NCBI GenBank assembly: GCA_020796225.1
Contig: CM036753.1
Location: 87,019,203 to 87,083,202 of the forward strand
DNA: 64,000 bases
Direction of reading: 5' to 3'
From: Arion vulgaris
Taxonomy: Eukaryota; Mollusca; Gastropoda; Stylommatophora; Arionidae
Made by a program: the position numbers and the translations under genes. The notes beneath the pieces are model-generated. The model did no database searches and was not told the DNA's origin. It saw only the letters and a program-made list of their open reading frames with translations. Positions 21,836 to 59,199 of the stretch are shown here, one piece after another (within the stretch, counting starts at the first letter, position 1; each line of letters starts with the position of its first letter).

Positions 21836-23269
21836 TCGATGTGCAGTGATGGTGATCGACTAAACTAAAACTAATCTAAATTGTTAGTTACTGTGGTGTA
21901 TATAATTATTAATAATATGGCCAGCTTAACTTAATGAATTTGAATTGATGACAACCATCAGCATAATAATATTCTGATTGATAACCTGAATAACCATGTA
22001 TTATTATGTAACGATCCCCGCATACCGTTTCCAAACAGACGGGAACGACTCCCGACTCTTATTTTCAATCTTGATGGTGTCTGTCTCCTCTTATTAGATC
22101 AATTATCAGTCAAAGCTACACCGGCCGTCTTTTCAATAAAACTGACATTTTACGACGATTGTCCCATTATTATTATATTACTGTAACAGTTTTACGTGAC
22201 ATTCAAGTTACTAGTTTAGGTAGTTTTGAGTTGGATAAGCGGATAAGACTCAAATAAGAGTACTACTCAGTGTTAGTGTTGTTAGTGTACTCAGTGCCGT
22301 GAGTACGAGCGACAAGTGAAAAGCACGTTTCTTGCACTCAAGGTACGCCATGTTTCAATAGACTATAGCGTCCGTATTAAAGTGTTACAGTGAGTTCATT
22401 TTGTTCCCTCGTATTTTTAACGACTGCAAATGCCAAGAATTGTTTACCTTTTGTTTCAATTGTATTACTTGCAATCCACCAAATTACAAACTTATGTCAA
22501 GTAAACCGGCTTTCTTTCCTATTATCCGACAATGTGCCAGTGTTTAGCCGATTGTGTGTTACTGACTTGACAAGTAAAGTTAATGAATTCAATAAAATAT
22601 TAAATCATCTCTTATAGAGTTTAATTGTATAATTGTGTTGCTTTCGTGCTTTTACGTCACAAAATTTGCTTAATATTTCAAAATTAAAACATGCTTTGTT
22701 ATTTGGAAAGATATTTTCCATCCACATCTTAAAAACAGCGGCCTAACTGGTAGATGCTATCTAGCTGCCAAATTGCACATCTACGATAAACGATCGTTGT
22801 TGAAATCTAAATACTATGTAGTCTGATTCTCAAAAACTGTATTTCTTTTTCATTCTCTCTATGAAACGTTGCTGTATTTTGTCATTGTTTTTGTAATTTG
22901 TAAAACTACAGTACTTTGTGATTACGTGTTTTGCCAATCAAATAGTTTTACTGCAGTCTCATCTATTTTGTGAATAGAATTGATGTAGAGACAGCACAAC
23001 AGACTTGTGTTAGGAAAGCATCTCATAACTCACTTTTTGCTTCACTTGCCAATTCTCTGAAATCATTGGTGGCTTTGCGTCGAACAACATACTTCTCGCC
23101 ACATCACACATATTTGTAGGTCGCTTCTTTCGGACTCCCTGTCATCACTTTGTAGTAGCCTCTTTTCCAGCCATGATTTGTCAATCTTTTCATTTCACAA
23201 AGATGGTTTCATGAAAGGAGACATATCAATCTTCTCTCTGGCATTCGGCTTCAATATACGCAGTGAATT
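21836..23269. other. unassigned intergenic sequence
   Basis: No coding homology recognised. A stretch near 22010-22150 contains aataaaactgacatttt, also found near 18170 in the piggyBac-like element (aataaaactgacattttt), so part may be transposon-derived. Confidence 0.4.
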
Positions 23270-23277
23270 TTCGTGAT

Positions 23278-25644
23278 TTTTTTTTTCAAACGCTCCATGT
23301 CAACCACTTGTTAACCACTCTTCGTGATTTGTATGTGATCTGAGCCTAAGAGCGATCGATTGTGCGTTGTACCAGTTATGCGCCTGTAAGTAGGCCAGCG
23401 CCGGATTAGTCTAGTAACAGAAGTAGCAAATGCTAAGGGCCCCGCGCTTATGGGGGCCCCGCGCATTGTGACAGAGCTAAGCTCATTTTTTTCTTATTTA
23501 GGTTAGGACCATAGACAAGCGATAATTTCGCTGTTAGTTTGCAAAAAGAAGGATGCGCGTGTCGATTCTTCTACTTGTAAGCCAAATTGAGACCGAACAA
23601 AAATATTGGCGGACACTTTTAGAGCGAATTACTTCAGTTATCCAATGTTTAGCAGAACAAGGTCTTGCATTTCGGATTAGTGATGAAACTATTGGTTCAC
23701 CTCATAATGGGAATTATTTAGGTTTGTTGGAATTAATAGCCAAATTGGACATTTTTCTGGCTCAGCATATAAATACTTATGCAAATAAAGGAGAGGGTCA
23801 TACATCATACTTATCAAAAACAACATGCGAGGAATGTATCCATCTAATTGCATCAAGCTTACTGGATCCCATTATTTGCGAAATTAAGAAATGCAAATAC
23901 TATTCAGTATAACTGGACTCTACTCCAGACATTTCGCATGTGGACCAACTTACTCTAATAGTGCGCTATGTCTTTTCATCTGGACCAGTGGAAAGGTTTG
24001 TGAAGTTCTTGTATATGGAAGGTCATACTGCTGAACAACTCGCCCAAAGTTTACTTGATTTTTAAAAAGAAAAATGGCATTGATATCAAAGACTGTCGTG
24101 GTCAAAGCTATGACAATACAAGCAACATGAGTGGGAAATAGCACTTACAAGCACGCATTAAGAAGCTAAATAAGTACGCAGAATACATTTCCTGCTTTGC
24201 ACATTCACTGAATTTGGTTGCTAAATGGGCTGCAGAATGTTGTATAGAAGCATCCATTCTTTTCGATTTTGTTGAAAGCCTCTATACATTCTTCTCCGCT
24301 TCTACCTATCGATTCGGTATTCTTACAAAAGCACTGGAAGATACAGGTTCAAAACTCCCGACTTTGAAGAGACTGTCGGACACCAGATGGTCTGCCCGAA
24401 CTGATGCGACACAGGCACTTTTATGTGGTTTTACTACTATCAAACAAGTTTTGGATGACATCTAAAAAAACATGGATCATACGGTAGAGTGTCGTAATCA
24501 GGCGTATGGACTAGTTTTTTAGATGAGTAAATTGGAAACGGGAATAATGACCATTTTATGGAACGGAATTCTGGAACTCTTGCAAGCGTCTAGCGTTTAA
24601 TTAGTCACCTGATCAAGACATTAACACGGGATATGCCCTTTATGAATCGTTACACGGGTACGTTCAAGCAATGCGGCCTACATTGTCAGATATTGAGGCC
24701 AAAGCCCAAATCCCGACTGACTGTGAAGAATATCAGCAACAAACTTCAAGACGATGCAAGCGAAATACTAAGTACGACGATTTCAGAGGCTCTACTATGC
24801 TCGATGAAGTTGTAGAAAATCAAACGCATAAATTAAAATTTGAAAGTCAGGTTTTTATTGTGATAATTGATAATGTACTGTCTGCCTTAGCTTAACACAT
24901 GGAAGCGTACCATAGAGTGACTGGTGTATTTGGAATACTTCTACAGTTAAAATCTCTTACAGCAGAAGTGATCTTGAAAAGAACTCCAAATATTGTTAGC
25001 TCTTACTAAGAGGAGTTGGAAGAAAGACTAGGCGACGAATTTGTGCAGTTCGCTGAACTTCTTAAAACTAATGTAACTGCTGCTATTAACAGCGAAAAGC
25101 ATGAGGCTCTTGAACTGCAATTTTATAAACTTAAAATGGAAAATTCATTAGAGTCGTGTTTCCCAAATGTAGAAATAGTCTTACGGATTTACTTGTCTTT
25201 AATTATTACTAACTGCAGCGGAGAACGTTCTTTTTCGACATTAAAGCGTATAAAAATTGAGTTAAGGAACATGATGGGACAAGATCGTCTAAATAACCTC
25301 ACCGTAATGAACATTTAATGTAATTTATTTAGAGAAATTGATTTGTCTAGTATTATCTCTAAATTTGCTCACATTAAATCGAGACAAGTTTGTTTGTAAA
25401 AGTTGTGTTTTATTATTTATTATCATACAAAACCTAGGGCCCCGCGCTGAAATTTGCTATAGGCCCCGCGCTGGCTTAATCCGGCACTGAAGTAGGCCAG
25501 CACGTCCAATTTATGCGACGCTTTTTATTTACTAGGGTAGCTTCCGTAGGCCCCTACCTCAGTCGCTTGTTACGGTTCGCCTTGTAGGTAGCAGTGGTAC
25601 TATTCTTTGCTCCCCTGTGAGCCCCGGCAACATATAGGCTGTTG
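23278..25644 (-). repeat. SINE-like family B, copy 2, split by the hAT element
   Basis: The family B sequence runs to 23395 and resumes at 25490 or 25498 after the hAT insertion. The reconstituted copy has its own 8-bp target repeat ttcgtgat at 23270-23277 and 25645-25652. Confidence 0.88.
23396..25489 (+). mobile_element. dead hAT-type transposon (ZMYM1/DUF4371-like transposase)
   Basis: The ends are the imperfect inverted repeats cagcgccggatta and cagtgccggatta, and the target duplication aagtaggc occurs at 23388-23395 and 25490-25497; 8 bp is the hAT hallmark. Broken plus-strand frames encode IGSPHNGNYLGLLELIAKLD (23690-23760), LSDTRWSARTDA (24375) and the C-terminal dimerisation segment TNCSGERSFSTLKRIKIELR (25210-25270). 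These match zinc-finger MYM-type-1-like hAT transposases. Stops at 23910, 24063 and 24465 and frameshifts make it inactive. Subterminal ggccccgcgct repeats occur at both ends. Confidence 0.92.
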
Positions 25645-25652
25645 TTCGTGAT

Positions 25653-26170
25653 CAATATGATATATTGTGTATCGAAAACAAGACGTGTGTTTCTGTATTG
25701 CAAGGTTTTTATCTTGTCAAGAAGAACACCGCAATGGAGATGATCATTTTCTTGTGCCACAAGGACAGTCCATCGAGGAAAAATCAGAGTCGGTAGTGAA
25801 GATGAGTGTCGGATCGATGACACCCTCTGTGCCCTCAGATTAGGATGCTAATCGGGTTGGACGCCCGTCATTCAAAACAGACAGGTTAGGGTTTAGCAAA
25901 GTCTGACTCAAAACGATGTCCTGTCTATTTCCAATAGCGTTGCTCCACTCTTTCGAAAGAGTTTCAGTTTGGAATATCGTCAATGCCCTGTGGACATGTC
26001 CATAGTTGCTCTGATCTCCTTTGCAATATCTCCAACAGCATCCAACGAATAAACGTTCCATTTCTATATTGATTGATGAGCTTACTCATTTACCTGTTGT
26101 GCTGTTCTTTTCTGGCCTCTTCAATCCAAGCTCTCGCAATCTAACAGTTTATGTGGATTGGTTTAGATGA
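25653..26170 (-). other. possible LINE-derived sequence, unassigned
   Basis: Open minus-strand frames exist (25840-26061) but show no motif I can name. Position beside the 26262-26660 LINE fragment suggests transposon origin. Confidence 0.25.
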
Positions 26171-26177
26171 CGCCTGT

Positions 26178-26260
26178 GTGTTTTCGGGGCTTGCAAGTGG
26201 AGCAAAGAATAGTAACACTGCGACCTACAAGGCATGTCGTAAGAGGCGACTGGGGTAGCA
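26178..26260 (+). repeat. SINE-like family B, truncated copy
   Basis: Only the 5' core is present (caaagaatagtaacactg, acctacaaggcatgtcgtaa), stopping after gaggcgactgggg. Confidence 0.7.
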
Positions 26261-26261
26261 T

Positions 26262-26660
26262 ATTCGATGATTGAACCAGCGCATGATACAAGATGACAAG
26301 CAGCGTTGCTTGATATTAGCGGCCGCCGTGGCTTTCATTTCCACCAAACCTTTATATGCATTGACAATGACATGCTCAATATGTTCCCTGAAACACAGGC
26401 AGGGATCAAATTTCACACATAACAATTGCATCGATTTAACTTCAGATATATCAACACCGCACAATCTCTCTACAGGTTAACCGTATGATTATTAAGGGAG
26501 TACCATGTTACTTTTGTAGGATTAACTAGTGCTCCAGAGACATGCCACCAGTCTGTGATGCGATAAAGTTCTCTCTGTATCTCATTGGCAATCTCATTCT
26601 TGTTTTTACCCTGTCGATCGAGTATTGAAACCAACTGCTGAGAAACTTTGTACCCGAAAC
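26262..26660 (-). mobile_element. LINE reverse transcriptase fragment (relative of 20340-21835)
   Basis: Minus strand encodes SGALVNPTKVTWYSLNN, then FREHIEHVIVNAYKGLVEMK, colinear with the thumb region of the 20340 element. Confidence 0.75.
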
Positions 26661-27339
26661 ATCCTAGAGTTTATTAAGAAAAGCCAAGTTATCTACAATA
26701 TGGAGTTCGTCCATAATGGACGTACATATCAATTTCCCATACCTAATTACGAATTGTTACAAGAATCCCCTGTATGACACTTTATGTGCCGGATATATAT
26801 CTTATTTCTTTGAATCTTTTTTCTTGTAGTATTTCTTCTAAAACTTCTTTATTTTTCTTGCTTTCTGTCCATAAAATATGGCATATTCTTCTGTATATCT
26901 ACACCTAAAATGCATTAATTCTGACTTTCAAAGGATTTTCCATTTTCAGAACAATACAAACATCAGTCAATCAAGTGCCGTGCCTGCCGGCTTGGGCGAT
27001 ACTGTCTCTGCACAACTCTTTCTCTCCTTGGTGCAGTTAAACAGTTCTGACGTCGATCTTTTGTCGAACCACGATGTCAGACCATCCAACATCTTCACCC
27101 TCTGTCTTCCACGATCCCTCCTTCCCTAAATTTTACCCGTTGTCACAAAATGTTACAAACATGTAGAGTAAATATATCAATTGATACTTCTGATATTTAG
27201 CTTATTTGTTATTTATTTGGATGTACGTATTTGTTTGACAACAAATATATATCCATATGTCCAGAGACGAAGTTATGTCTTTCGACTGTGGTTTCATTTT
27301 ATTAAGCCAATAATTCAACAAGATGTGCTCTGAAAAAAA
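26661..27339. other. intergenic sequence, possible LINE remnant at 26960-27125
   Basis: The GC-richer block 26975-27125 interrupts AT-rich DNA and may be a decayed LINE terminus; no firm assignment. Confidence 0.3.
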
Positions 27340-27515
27340 CTAGAGCTTCTTCTTTTGTCGTCACACTGCTACCGGGTTGTTGCCCAGTGTCGTGGTTTTC
27401 TGTTTTTGTCTTGCGCTGTTCTGGTGGCTTGTGTGATTGTTATCTTTGCTCTTTCACAGGATTCTGCTACGCCATCTAACCATCTTTTCCGTGGTCTTCC
27501 TCTTGCAAAACTAGA
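27340..27515 (-). mobile_element. 3' end of GAA-tailed LINE
   Basis: Minus-strand copy of the last 170 bases of the 49860-50272 element, beginning gcttcttcttttgtcgtcac (inverted GAA tail). It lies about 350 bases upstream of the ERCC3 start. Confidence 0.8.
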
Positions 27516-27857
27516 GCAAAATGTGCAAAGACGTTCAAACAAGTGCACTTCATTCTTTTACTGTATATGGCTTTTTTTGTCTTTATAGACGGTCAATTGG
27601 GAAGTGTTTTACTGGGACAATTTCTGAGTTTGCGCTGGTCTCTCTTGCCTTTTCAACTCATCACTAAGTCTCTTTTCTGCACCTTTGTGTAAGTGTTTCC
27701 ACATAACTCAGTCATCCGCTAGCTTTCAGTCTGCAAAACATAAAAATGCTGGTATGGGACACATTTAGTTTTACAATGTAAACGAGGTAGTATCATTTCC
27801 ACTGTCGTCAGGGACAGATAATCATTAAGCGTACTACAAGGAGATTTTACAAAACAA
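27516..27857 (+). promoter_or_regulatory. presumed ERCC3 promoter/5' UTR region
   Basis: Inferred only from position between the LINE 3' end and the ERCC3 start codon. I see no TATA box, initiator or CpG cluster that I would call. Confidence 0.3.
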
Positions 27858-53043
<25,186 letters not shown>

Positions 53044-53698
53044 TTATAGTAATTGCCTTTCATTAAAAGTGACATTGTATATAAATAAGATATGTTGTGA
53101 AAGTCATATCTTTGTGTACTGCCACATGGAGGAAAAAATACTACAATACTGTTGTATTTAACAGTTAGTTATTCTTAGGCTCAGGGTATATACTATAGCA
53201 GCTAAAATCCTCTTTATACAAGTGTATAATTGTGGTCGTCATAATTTCTATCACAATTTGTATGGGCAGGTCTGTCTTCTTTGACTTATGATTGCTAGTG
53301 TTATATATGTTTTAGAAAAGTAATGGGGTGCATAGATCCTTTGTTCCCATTATGACAACTAACAAAATAGCAATCAAATACGACAGACAACTAAACATCA
53401 CACTTATATATGAGACGGTGGCCTTTGATGAAGTGGATCGGAACACATTATTATCAATACTGGAAAAATTATTTAATTCAAGAATAATTATTAAGCAATT
53501 TGAGAGCTCAATGTAAAACAGCATTGTAGGAATGACCGATGGACTTGAAGAATCATTTCAGACAACAATATGTGTTTGACAAGGCTGTATTTTAAAACCA
53601 CTTTTATTTAATATATACATTGATAGAATTACATCAGAAGTGAATTCAGAAGTTAACCCAATAATTGAAATGATCACAGTTAGTTAATTGCATATCCT

Positions 53699-53925
53699 TT
53701 ACAGGACTTTGCGAACCATCCCTAGCTTTTAAATGCTGTTTGTGGCATTTTTCTAGGCATTATTACATTCAGTAGTTTGCCATTGCTTTCTGAATGGGTG
53801 GCGCTATCGTACTTTTGTAAAAATCCATGCGAAAATTTGCCACCAAACTGTCCGCAGCGTGATTCGAACTCAGAATGTCGGGGTTAATAGACCGAGTCAC
53901 TATCCCATAAGCCACAGACGCAACA
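53699..53925 (-). repeat. tRNA-headed SINE family E, copy 2
   Basis: Inverted. Shares attcagtagtttgccattgc with copy 3; B box (inverted) gattcgaac. Diverged. Confidence 0.7.
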
Positions 53926-54062
53926 ATGAACACAGTAGATGAATCAAATTCAGAACACAGTCCATTGAACTAAATGCTTTTTTTTTTACAGACGACTAAA
54001 GTTTGATATATGAAGATGAGAACAAATTGCCATACCACATAAATTCAATATGTGAAAGATAC

Positions 54063-54311
54063 TTCTTCTTTGCATTCGTTCTTTACGACCAATTTTAATC
54101 ACTCTTTGTGATAGGTTTGATCTTTGCCAAGAACTTGTATACGTTGCACATTGGTTCGGTAGGCCCCTAAACGCATAGACTTCTACACGTTTAGGACATG
54201 TGCATCCGATTTCAGCCAAACCTCCTCAGTTGCCTCTTACGACATGCGTGGCAGGTAACAGTGGTGCTATTCTTTACACCCCAAATTTGGGCCCCGTTAA
54301 CCACTCGGGCG
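54063..54311 (-). repeat. SINE-like family A, copy 8
   Basis: Full length, perfect target repeat gaaagatac at 54054-54062 and 54312-54320. Confidence 0.92.
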
Positions 54312-55109
54312 GAAAGATACAACAATGTGAAGATAAACAGATCAAATACAGAAAGTATGAATATCAGCAGTTCACTAAGTCCACTTAGCATATATGTTAA
54401 CAGTGTTAAGCAGGGTCCAGAGTTCAATTACTTGAGAAGCATTTTTTTTACAAAACTTGACAGAAATTGAAAGATGCCAGTAAACAATTCAGTGACATAA
54501 CAACATACACTGTTACAGAAATAATGAAATATCAGTGTGCAAGTTTAAAGATTGATTATAAATAACAAATATGAACCCTAACACGCAAGAGAGGAAGATT
54601 ATGTTGTGTGAGATGAAGTATTTGAGAAAAGCCATCAACATTACCAGAACAGACAGAACGTGAAGCACAGACATCAGAAATATTTAGGAGTGCATCCTCC
54701 ATTAAATATGTGGATAGATACAAAACAAAATGGTTTGGCCATCTATCAAAATGAGCATAGTTGTCTAACACTTTTTTCTTACAACAGTAGAAGATCTGGT
54801 CTGAGAACTTGAAAGGTCAAGATGAATAAGCAACATTAAAGAAATAATACAATACATTGGCTCGTAACATCTTTTGCAACAAACTTGGTCTAACAACAAG
54901 AACTTGAGCTTCTCATGACATTTCATAGCGTAAGTGACTAAACAAGACATGGTGTACAGTTATGCTTAGAAGACAGCATACATACTCTTAGCCTCTTTTT
55001 ATATTGAATCAAAGCCAAAACACGGTTTTGTTTAAATGATCTAAGTATCAAACACAGAATTGGCTGTAAATAAATAAATGGTTGATTTCAAATTAAAGAG
55101 ATTACCCCT

Positions 55110-55235
55110 GAAGTTGGAGAAGGCACGCCTGTATAGAGGGGGAAACTGATAATAAGGAAAGCAGGCTTTAACGTAAAAATCAGTCATGTGCGCTATACAA
55201 GGCCTGAATTCATAGTGAATAAATGCAGAAGAAAT
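55110..55235 (+). repeat. dispersed repeat family J
   Basis: gataataaggaaagcaggct, taacgtaaaaatcagtca, cctgaattcatagtg, ending aaatgcagaagaa. Confidence 0.62.
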
Positions 55236-55379
55236 TAAAGTGACATTTGCATCACTATCAAATAATAATAGTCATAATGTCAACAGCTTCAAGAATGTGT
55301 TAGATCTGTCTGGTGCAATTAGAGGTCACCACAATTTTAATTTTTATAATTGAAACCCCCATAGCACATGTAGAACAGA

Positions 55380-55640
55380 TATTGTTCCAGCTCAGAAGAA
55401 TTTTCTTATGGCCAGCATATTTTCTTTCTTCTTCAACCTTCACCCCTGGAGAGGCATATGTCTACAACCACGGTTTTCCAAGCCCTCCTATCCAAGATCT
55501 CTCCCAATTTTCTTGCATTCCGTTTCTAACTCCAACCTCCAGGTGTTCCTGGGTCTTCCCTTACCATGTTACCCTGGAGGTTCCATCACACATTTTCTTT
55601 GCTATTCAGAAATGTGGTTGATTCTTATGATGACAATGTA
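55380..55640 (-). mobile_element. LINE ORF2 C-terminal fragment
   Basis: Minus strand GKGRPRNTWRLELETECKKI, the GRPRNTWRR block of LINE ORF2. Confidence 0.68.
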
Positions 55641-56209
55641 TCGAATGGAAAGTGCCTGTGTAAGGATCTTCCAGGAAACTATATTGATTTTGAAACTTGT
55701 CAGAGACACAGTAATCTAGTGGTGCAATCAATTACTATTTGAGATGGGGAAGACTGACTGCTCAAATATTAAGTTGAATGACCTGTTCTCCACTTTGTTT
55801 GTATGTTTTCTGTTGAATTGCTGATGTTGTTGATATCTAGGGAGCCTTGACTATTGATTGTGTAATGCATTGTGAGTGAAAATCTCTACAATTATTTTTT
55901 AGACTAGGTAATGCAAATATGTTGATTGCTTATTTTTTTAAATGAATTCATCTTTAAGTTCAAGTTGATATTTCTGACTTTTTTAGTTCTGCCAATAAAC
56001 TTGTTTGTTCACAGCAATTGCACTTTTCTATAAGTTACAAGTTTGTGAATTACAAATTGTTTTGAATGCCAAGAAAAATATATTTGATGTTTTGTCTCTT
56101 ACATTCCCTTGATAATGTATCCAGTGAATTTTTTTGCATTTAGTATGGTGTTTTCTGTATCAGTTGACAGTATCTTGTGATACAGATTTGACCTGTGAAC
56201 TATTAATAT

Positions 56210-56370
56210 CTTCTTCTTCTTTGCGTTCGTTCTTTACGACCAATTTTAATCACTCTTTGTGATAAGTTTGATCTTTGCCAAGAACGTGTATACGTTGCAC
56301 ATTGGTTTGGTAGGCCCCTAAACGCATAGACTTCTACATGTTTAGGACATGTGCATCCGATTTCAGCCAA
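56210..56370 (-). repeat. SINE-like family A, copy 9, 5'-truncated
   Basis: Retains the (GAA)n end but lacks the 5' core. Perfect 12-bp target repeat aactattaatat at 56198-56209 and 56371-56382, so truncation occurred at insertion. Confidence 0.92.
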
Positions 56371-56382
56371 AACTATTAATAT

Positions 56383-57107
56383 AATTATGGGTGAATAAAT
56401 TGTAACATAAAACTGAAGACAGTAAGTAGATAAAAAAAATTTAATATTTTGATTGTTTTTCAATCCCTGAGAAATTTCTCACTATTGCAGATAAATAACA
56501 TTTGGTTGAGCATTTGCATATACATGTAATTGAGTATTCAAAAAGGACAAAAGATGACATAAGATATGTTGAGATACTATCAAAGAAAAGCTTCTTTAAT
56601 GTTCAATAAAAAAAAATCAAATCAGTGAAGCATTGCTTAAGCAAGCCATATCCAGGCTTTCATAAACTTAAACATACACAGATTATTCGCAAACTAGTTT
56701 TTGAATCAAACATTTCTTGTACTTTGTGCTACTATTATTCCGTTATTGCCACCTTTTGGTGAGATCCAATATGATTCATACAACTTTTATGTAATTACTA
56801 TCATGTGATCAGTATTATTATCATGGTCTGAAAAGAAATAAGCTACGGCAAGAAGTAGATATATTTAACAAATATTTATAGTACACTATAGGGATCGTAT
56901 GAAGGAAATTGAAAGACTTAACTCCAATACACATACTCATTAATCAAAGATCTATCGTTTTAAAGGGGCATGACTTATGAATTACTAGATAATTTCCAGG
57001 ATGAAATCTTAATGTAAGACAGAGAATTGCTGGTTGGAGTTTTCTAGCTAATGCACATGCTAGGTTTGTTGTACATATAGGGTAACTACTTCAAATATGG
57101 AAAATCG
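56383..57107. other. intergenic AT-rich sequence
   Basis: No gene or repeat family recognised. Confidence 0.35.
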
Positions 57108-57322
57108 TGGCACGTCCTTTATAGGACGTAGCCATGAACCACAGTAAACAAGTCTCTGATTTTCTAGGCACCACTTATACATTCAGTAGTTTGCCATTGC
57201 TTTCTGAACGGTGAGGTTGATTTTTACCTTTTGTAAAATCCCATGGAAACAAATTTGTTTCCAAACTGCCTGCCCCGGAGTTTGAACCAGCTACGCTTGG
57301 GTTGTGATCAAGCTCAATGCCG
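57108..57322 (-). repeat. tRNA-headed SINE family E, copy 3
   Basis: Inverted copy sharing long blocks with 8528-8775 (gtagtttgccattgctttct, aggcaccacttata, tttgaaccag B box). Lies in the 3' flank of the GT31 gene. Confidence 0.85.
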
Positions 57323-57810
57323 TCAAAGAAAATTACTTAACAGAAGTGGATGCTTTGAAATGTCTAAATTGGTTGGTTTATGTGCGATTAGATAGCATCT
57401 ATAGATGCTTCCAATCTCAAGGGTCTTACGTGAATCTACTGTTCTGGACAAGCAGGTGTTTATATTAATGAGTGAACATATAGACATGCACCAAAACCAT
57501 CTTTAGTTAGGATGTTGGAGATAGATAAAGGGGATATATCACAGTTATTTAGCAACCGTTTTCCATGGGAATATAACAAGTTCGGATGCATCTCTACAGT
57601 GATTGAAGAAATTTGGAAGTTGCACAAGTAGCACCTGAGGGACCAAATAAAGAATATTTAACCAGCGAGTCACAGGAACCATCTGAATTCAAGGAGAAAA
57701 TGAATACTTATGAATTTTCGCAAAGTACTATGAGGTTGGTTAAATAAACAATAGCTAAAAAATGAGGAATGTTTGACAATCAATATTATGGTCATTCATT
57801 GTAAACATTA

Positions 57811-58761
57811 TCAAACTGGATCAACAGAATTGTGTATATAAATAAATCCCTTATCAAAGAACACAGGAATGTTAGCTCGGTGGGCACATATGCCAGTTAT
57901 ATAGACATCTTCCAGCCAAAATAACTTTGTCCGTAATGATGTGTGGTATAACATTATAGCTGTCTGTCCAGGAAAGCCATACGCAGGCCCATGTACAAAT
58001 ATTGGAAAAAATACATCTCCATATTCAGAAACTGAGGTATAGTATTTTGACACCTCATCTCTGATGGGTCCTTCTACCAGGTACTTACTGTTACCCATGA
58101 CAAAGTGATTGTAATTTTCACTCTTGTCATTAAGTGAATTCCAAGCTTCTGTTATATTCAGTTTTATATCATCATCCTTCTTTATAACATACTTAACATC
58201 TGGACAATAGTCACTGACCCATTTCAGTATGGAAACCGTTTTAAGACTGAGATTCCTCTCAGAATCTTGAAAATCTTCTTGCACTATGTCACCCCACTGA
58301 CTAGCTTCTTTGTCCACTCGATCTTGCAGACCAGTCAGATAAAGTGACTTTCCCAAGAAAAACAAGTAAATTACTTTCCCTGATGGCAGTTTCTCTTTAC
58401 TACGTCTAACCATTTTTCGACGGTCAAAGTTTATGATTGAGGATACTATGGCAACCAAAAGATCAAGTGGTTGTTTAGTGCATGTATCCTTGGGATGATT
58501 AATGAAACTGTATTTATGTTCATTGATAATAGGCAATTTTTCAAAGTCATTTGACGGTCCATGTGCAGGCAAAAAAAGACTGGCTAAATTTAGCATTATT
58601 CTACCATTCTGTGTGATTCTAATTCCTTTCACAGGAGCATCATCATAACTATGTCTTGACTTGGCATACAATTTATTCAGGACATGTACGTTCAATGTAA
58701 GCAGCAGTGCCATCAGTACCCATAGCAGACAACAATATGTTTTTTTAATTGAGAGCTTCAT
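57811..58761 (-). CDS. beta-1,3-galactosyltransferase-like protein (GT31), single coding exon
   Basis: 316 codons with no intron. Residues 8-28 form a signal anchor with a short cytosolic tail, giving a type II Golgi protein. GT31 landmarks follow in order: LLVAIVSSIINFDRRKMVRR (101-120), IYLFFLG (131-137), GDIVQEDFQDSERNLSLKT (157-175), KWVSDYCPDVKYVIKKDDD with the metal-binding DDD at 196-198, a YGFPG segment (261-265), and EDVYITG (284-290). Potential N-glycosylation sites are N170 and N202. These enzymes transfer galactose or GlcNAc from UDP-sugars in beta-1,3 linkage; the substrate here is unknown. The usual R-x-T-W after the first arginine pair is absent (RRSKEK), so activity is uncertain. 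An acceptor-like CTCAG ends two bases before the ATG, suggesting a 5'-UTR intron. Confidence 0.9.
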   Translation of the reverse strand: MKLSIKKTYCCLLWVLMALLLTLNVHVLNKLYAKSRHSYDDAPVKGIRITQNGRIMLNLASLFLPAHGPSNDFEKLPIINEHKYSFINHPKDTCTKQPLDLLVAIVSSIINFDRRKMVRRSKEKLPSGKVIYLFFLGKSLYLTGLQDRVDKEASQWGDIVQEDFQDSERNLSLKTVSILKWVSDYCPDVKYVIKKDDDIKLNITEAWNSLNDKSENYNHFVMGNSKYLVEGPIRDEVSKYYTSVSEYGDVFFPIFVHGPAYGFPGQTAIMLYHTSLRTKLFWLEDVYITGICAHRANIPVFFDKGFIYIHNSVDPV

Positions 58762-58763
58762 AT

Positions 58764-59199
58764 CTGAGAATATATAAACATGTAATATGTCATTAATATG
58801 TTTTCTCTGTGTGAAATAAAGCTGTTCAGAAAGGAATCTTTTATGATAGTATGCAAATATGTTTCAATTAATATAGCACAAATGCTAAAAGATACTATAA
58901 TTAACAAGTCAAAATAAACCCTAACAAAAAATATTTGAGTAGTTTGTAATATTATAACACAAACTGTTCATATTGTGACAAAATTGTTCACAAAAAAGAC
59001 CAGGCCAAGCAAGTGAAAATTTAACTCAGATTCCAATTTTTTAAAACAATCTTATATAACTTGTATTCATTTAGCAATCCGTCAAATGATTGTCTTTATC
59101 TAGGACATTAAGTAAGAAAAAAAAAGAATTAAAATAAAATATAAATATATTATTAGTATTTAGGAACATGGAATTGTCGCATGTTTATATCCCTATATT
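58764..59199. other. upstream of the GT31 coding exon
   Basis: Begins with a pyrimidine-rich acceptor-like run on the minus strand, so it is probably a 5'-UTR intron. No upstream exon identified. Confidence 0.35.

Larger units (their letters stand above)
53300..54950 (+). mobile_element. decayed LINE reverse transcriptase interrupted by two SINEs
   Basis: 53370-53640 encodes YDRQLNITLIYETVAFDEVD and KPLLFNIYIDRI (RT blocks 3-4). 54400-54760 encodes FNYLRSIFFTKLDRN, AINITRTDRT and NKMVWPS (thumb and C-terminus). SINE E copy 2 and SINE A copy 8 split it. Confidence 0.78.

Noticed and set aside
22010..22160. Possible LTR
   Set aside because: No second copy, TG...CA ends, primer site or gag/pol was seen.
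25016..25318. Host ZMYM1-like gene
   Set aside because: It lies inside an element with hAT ends and an 8-bp target duplication, with many stops upstream.
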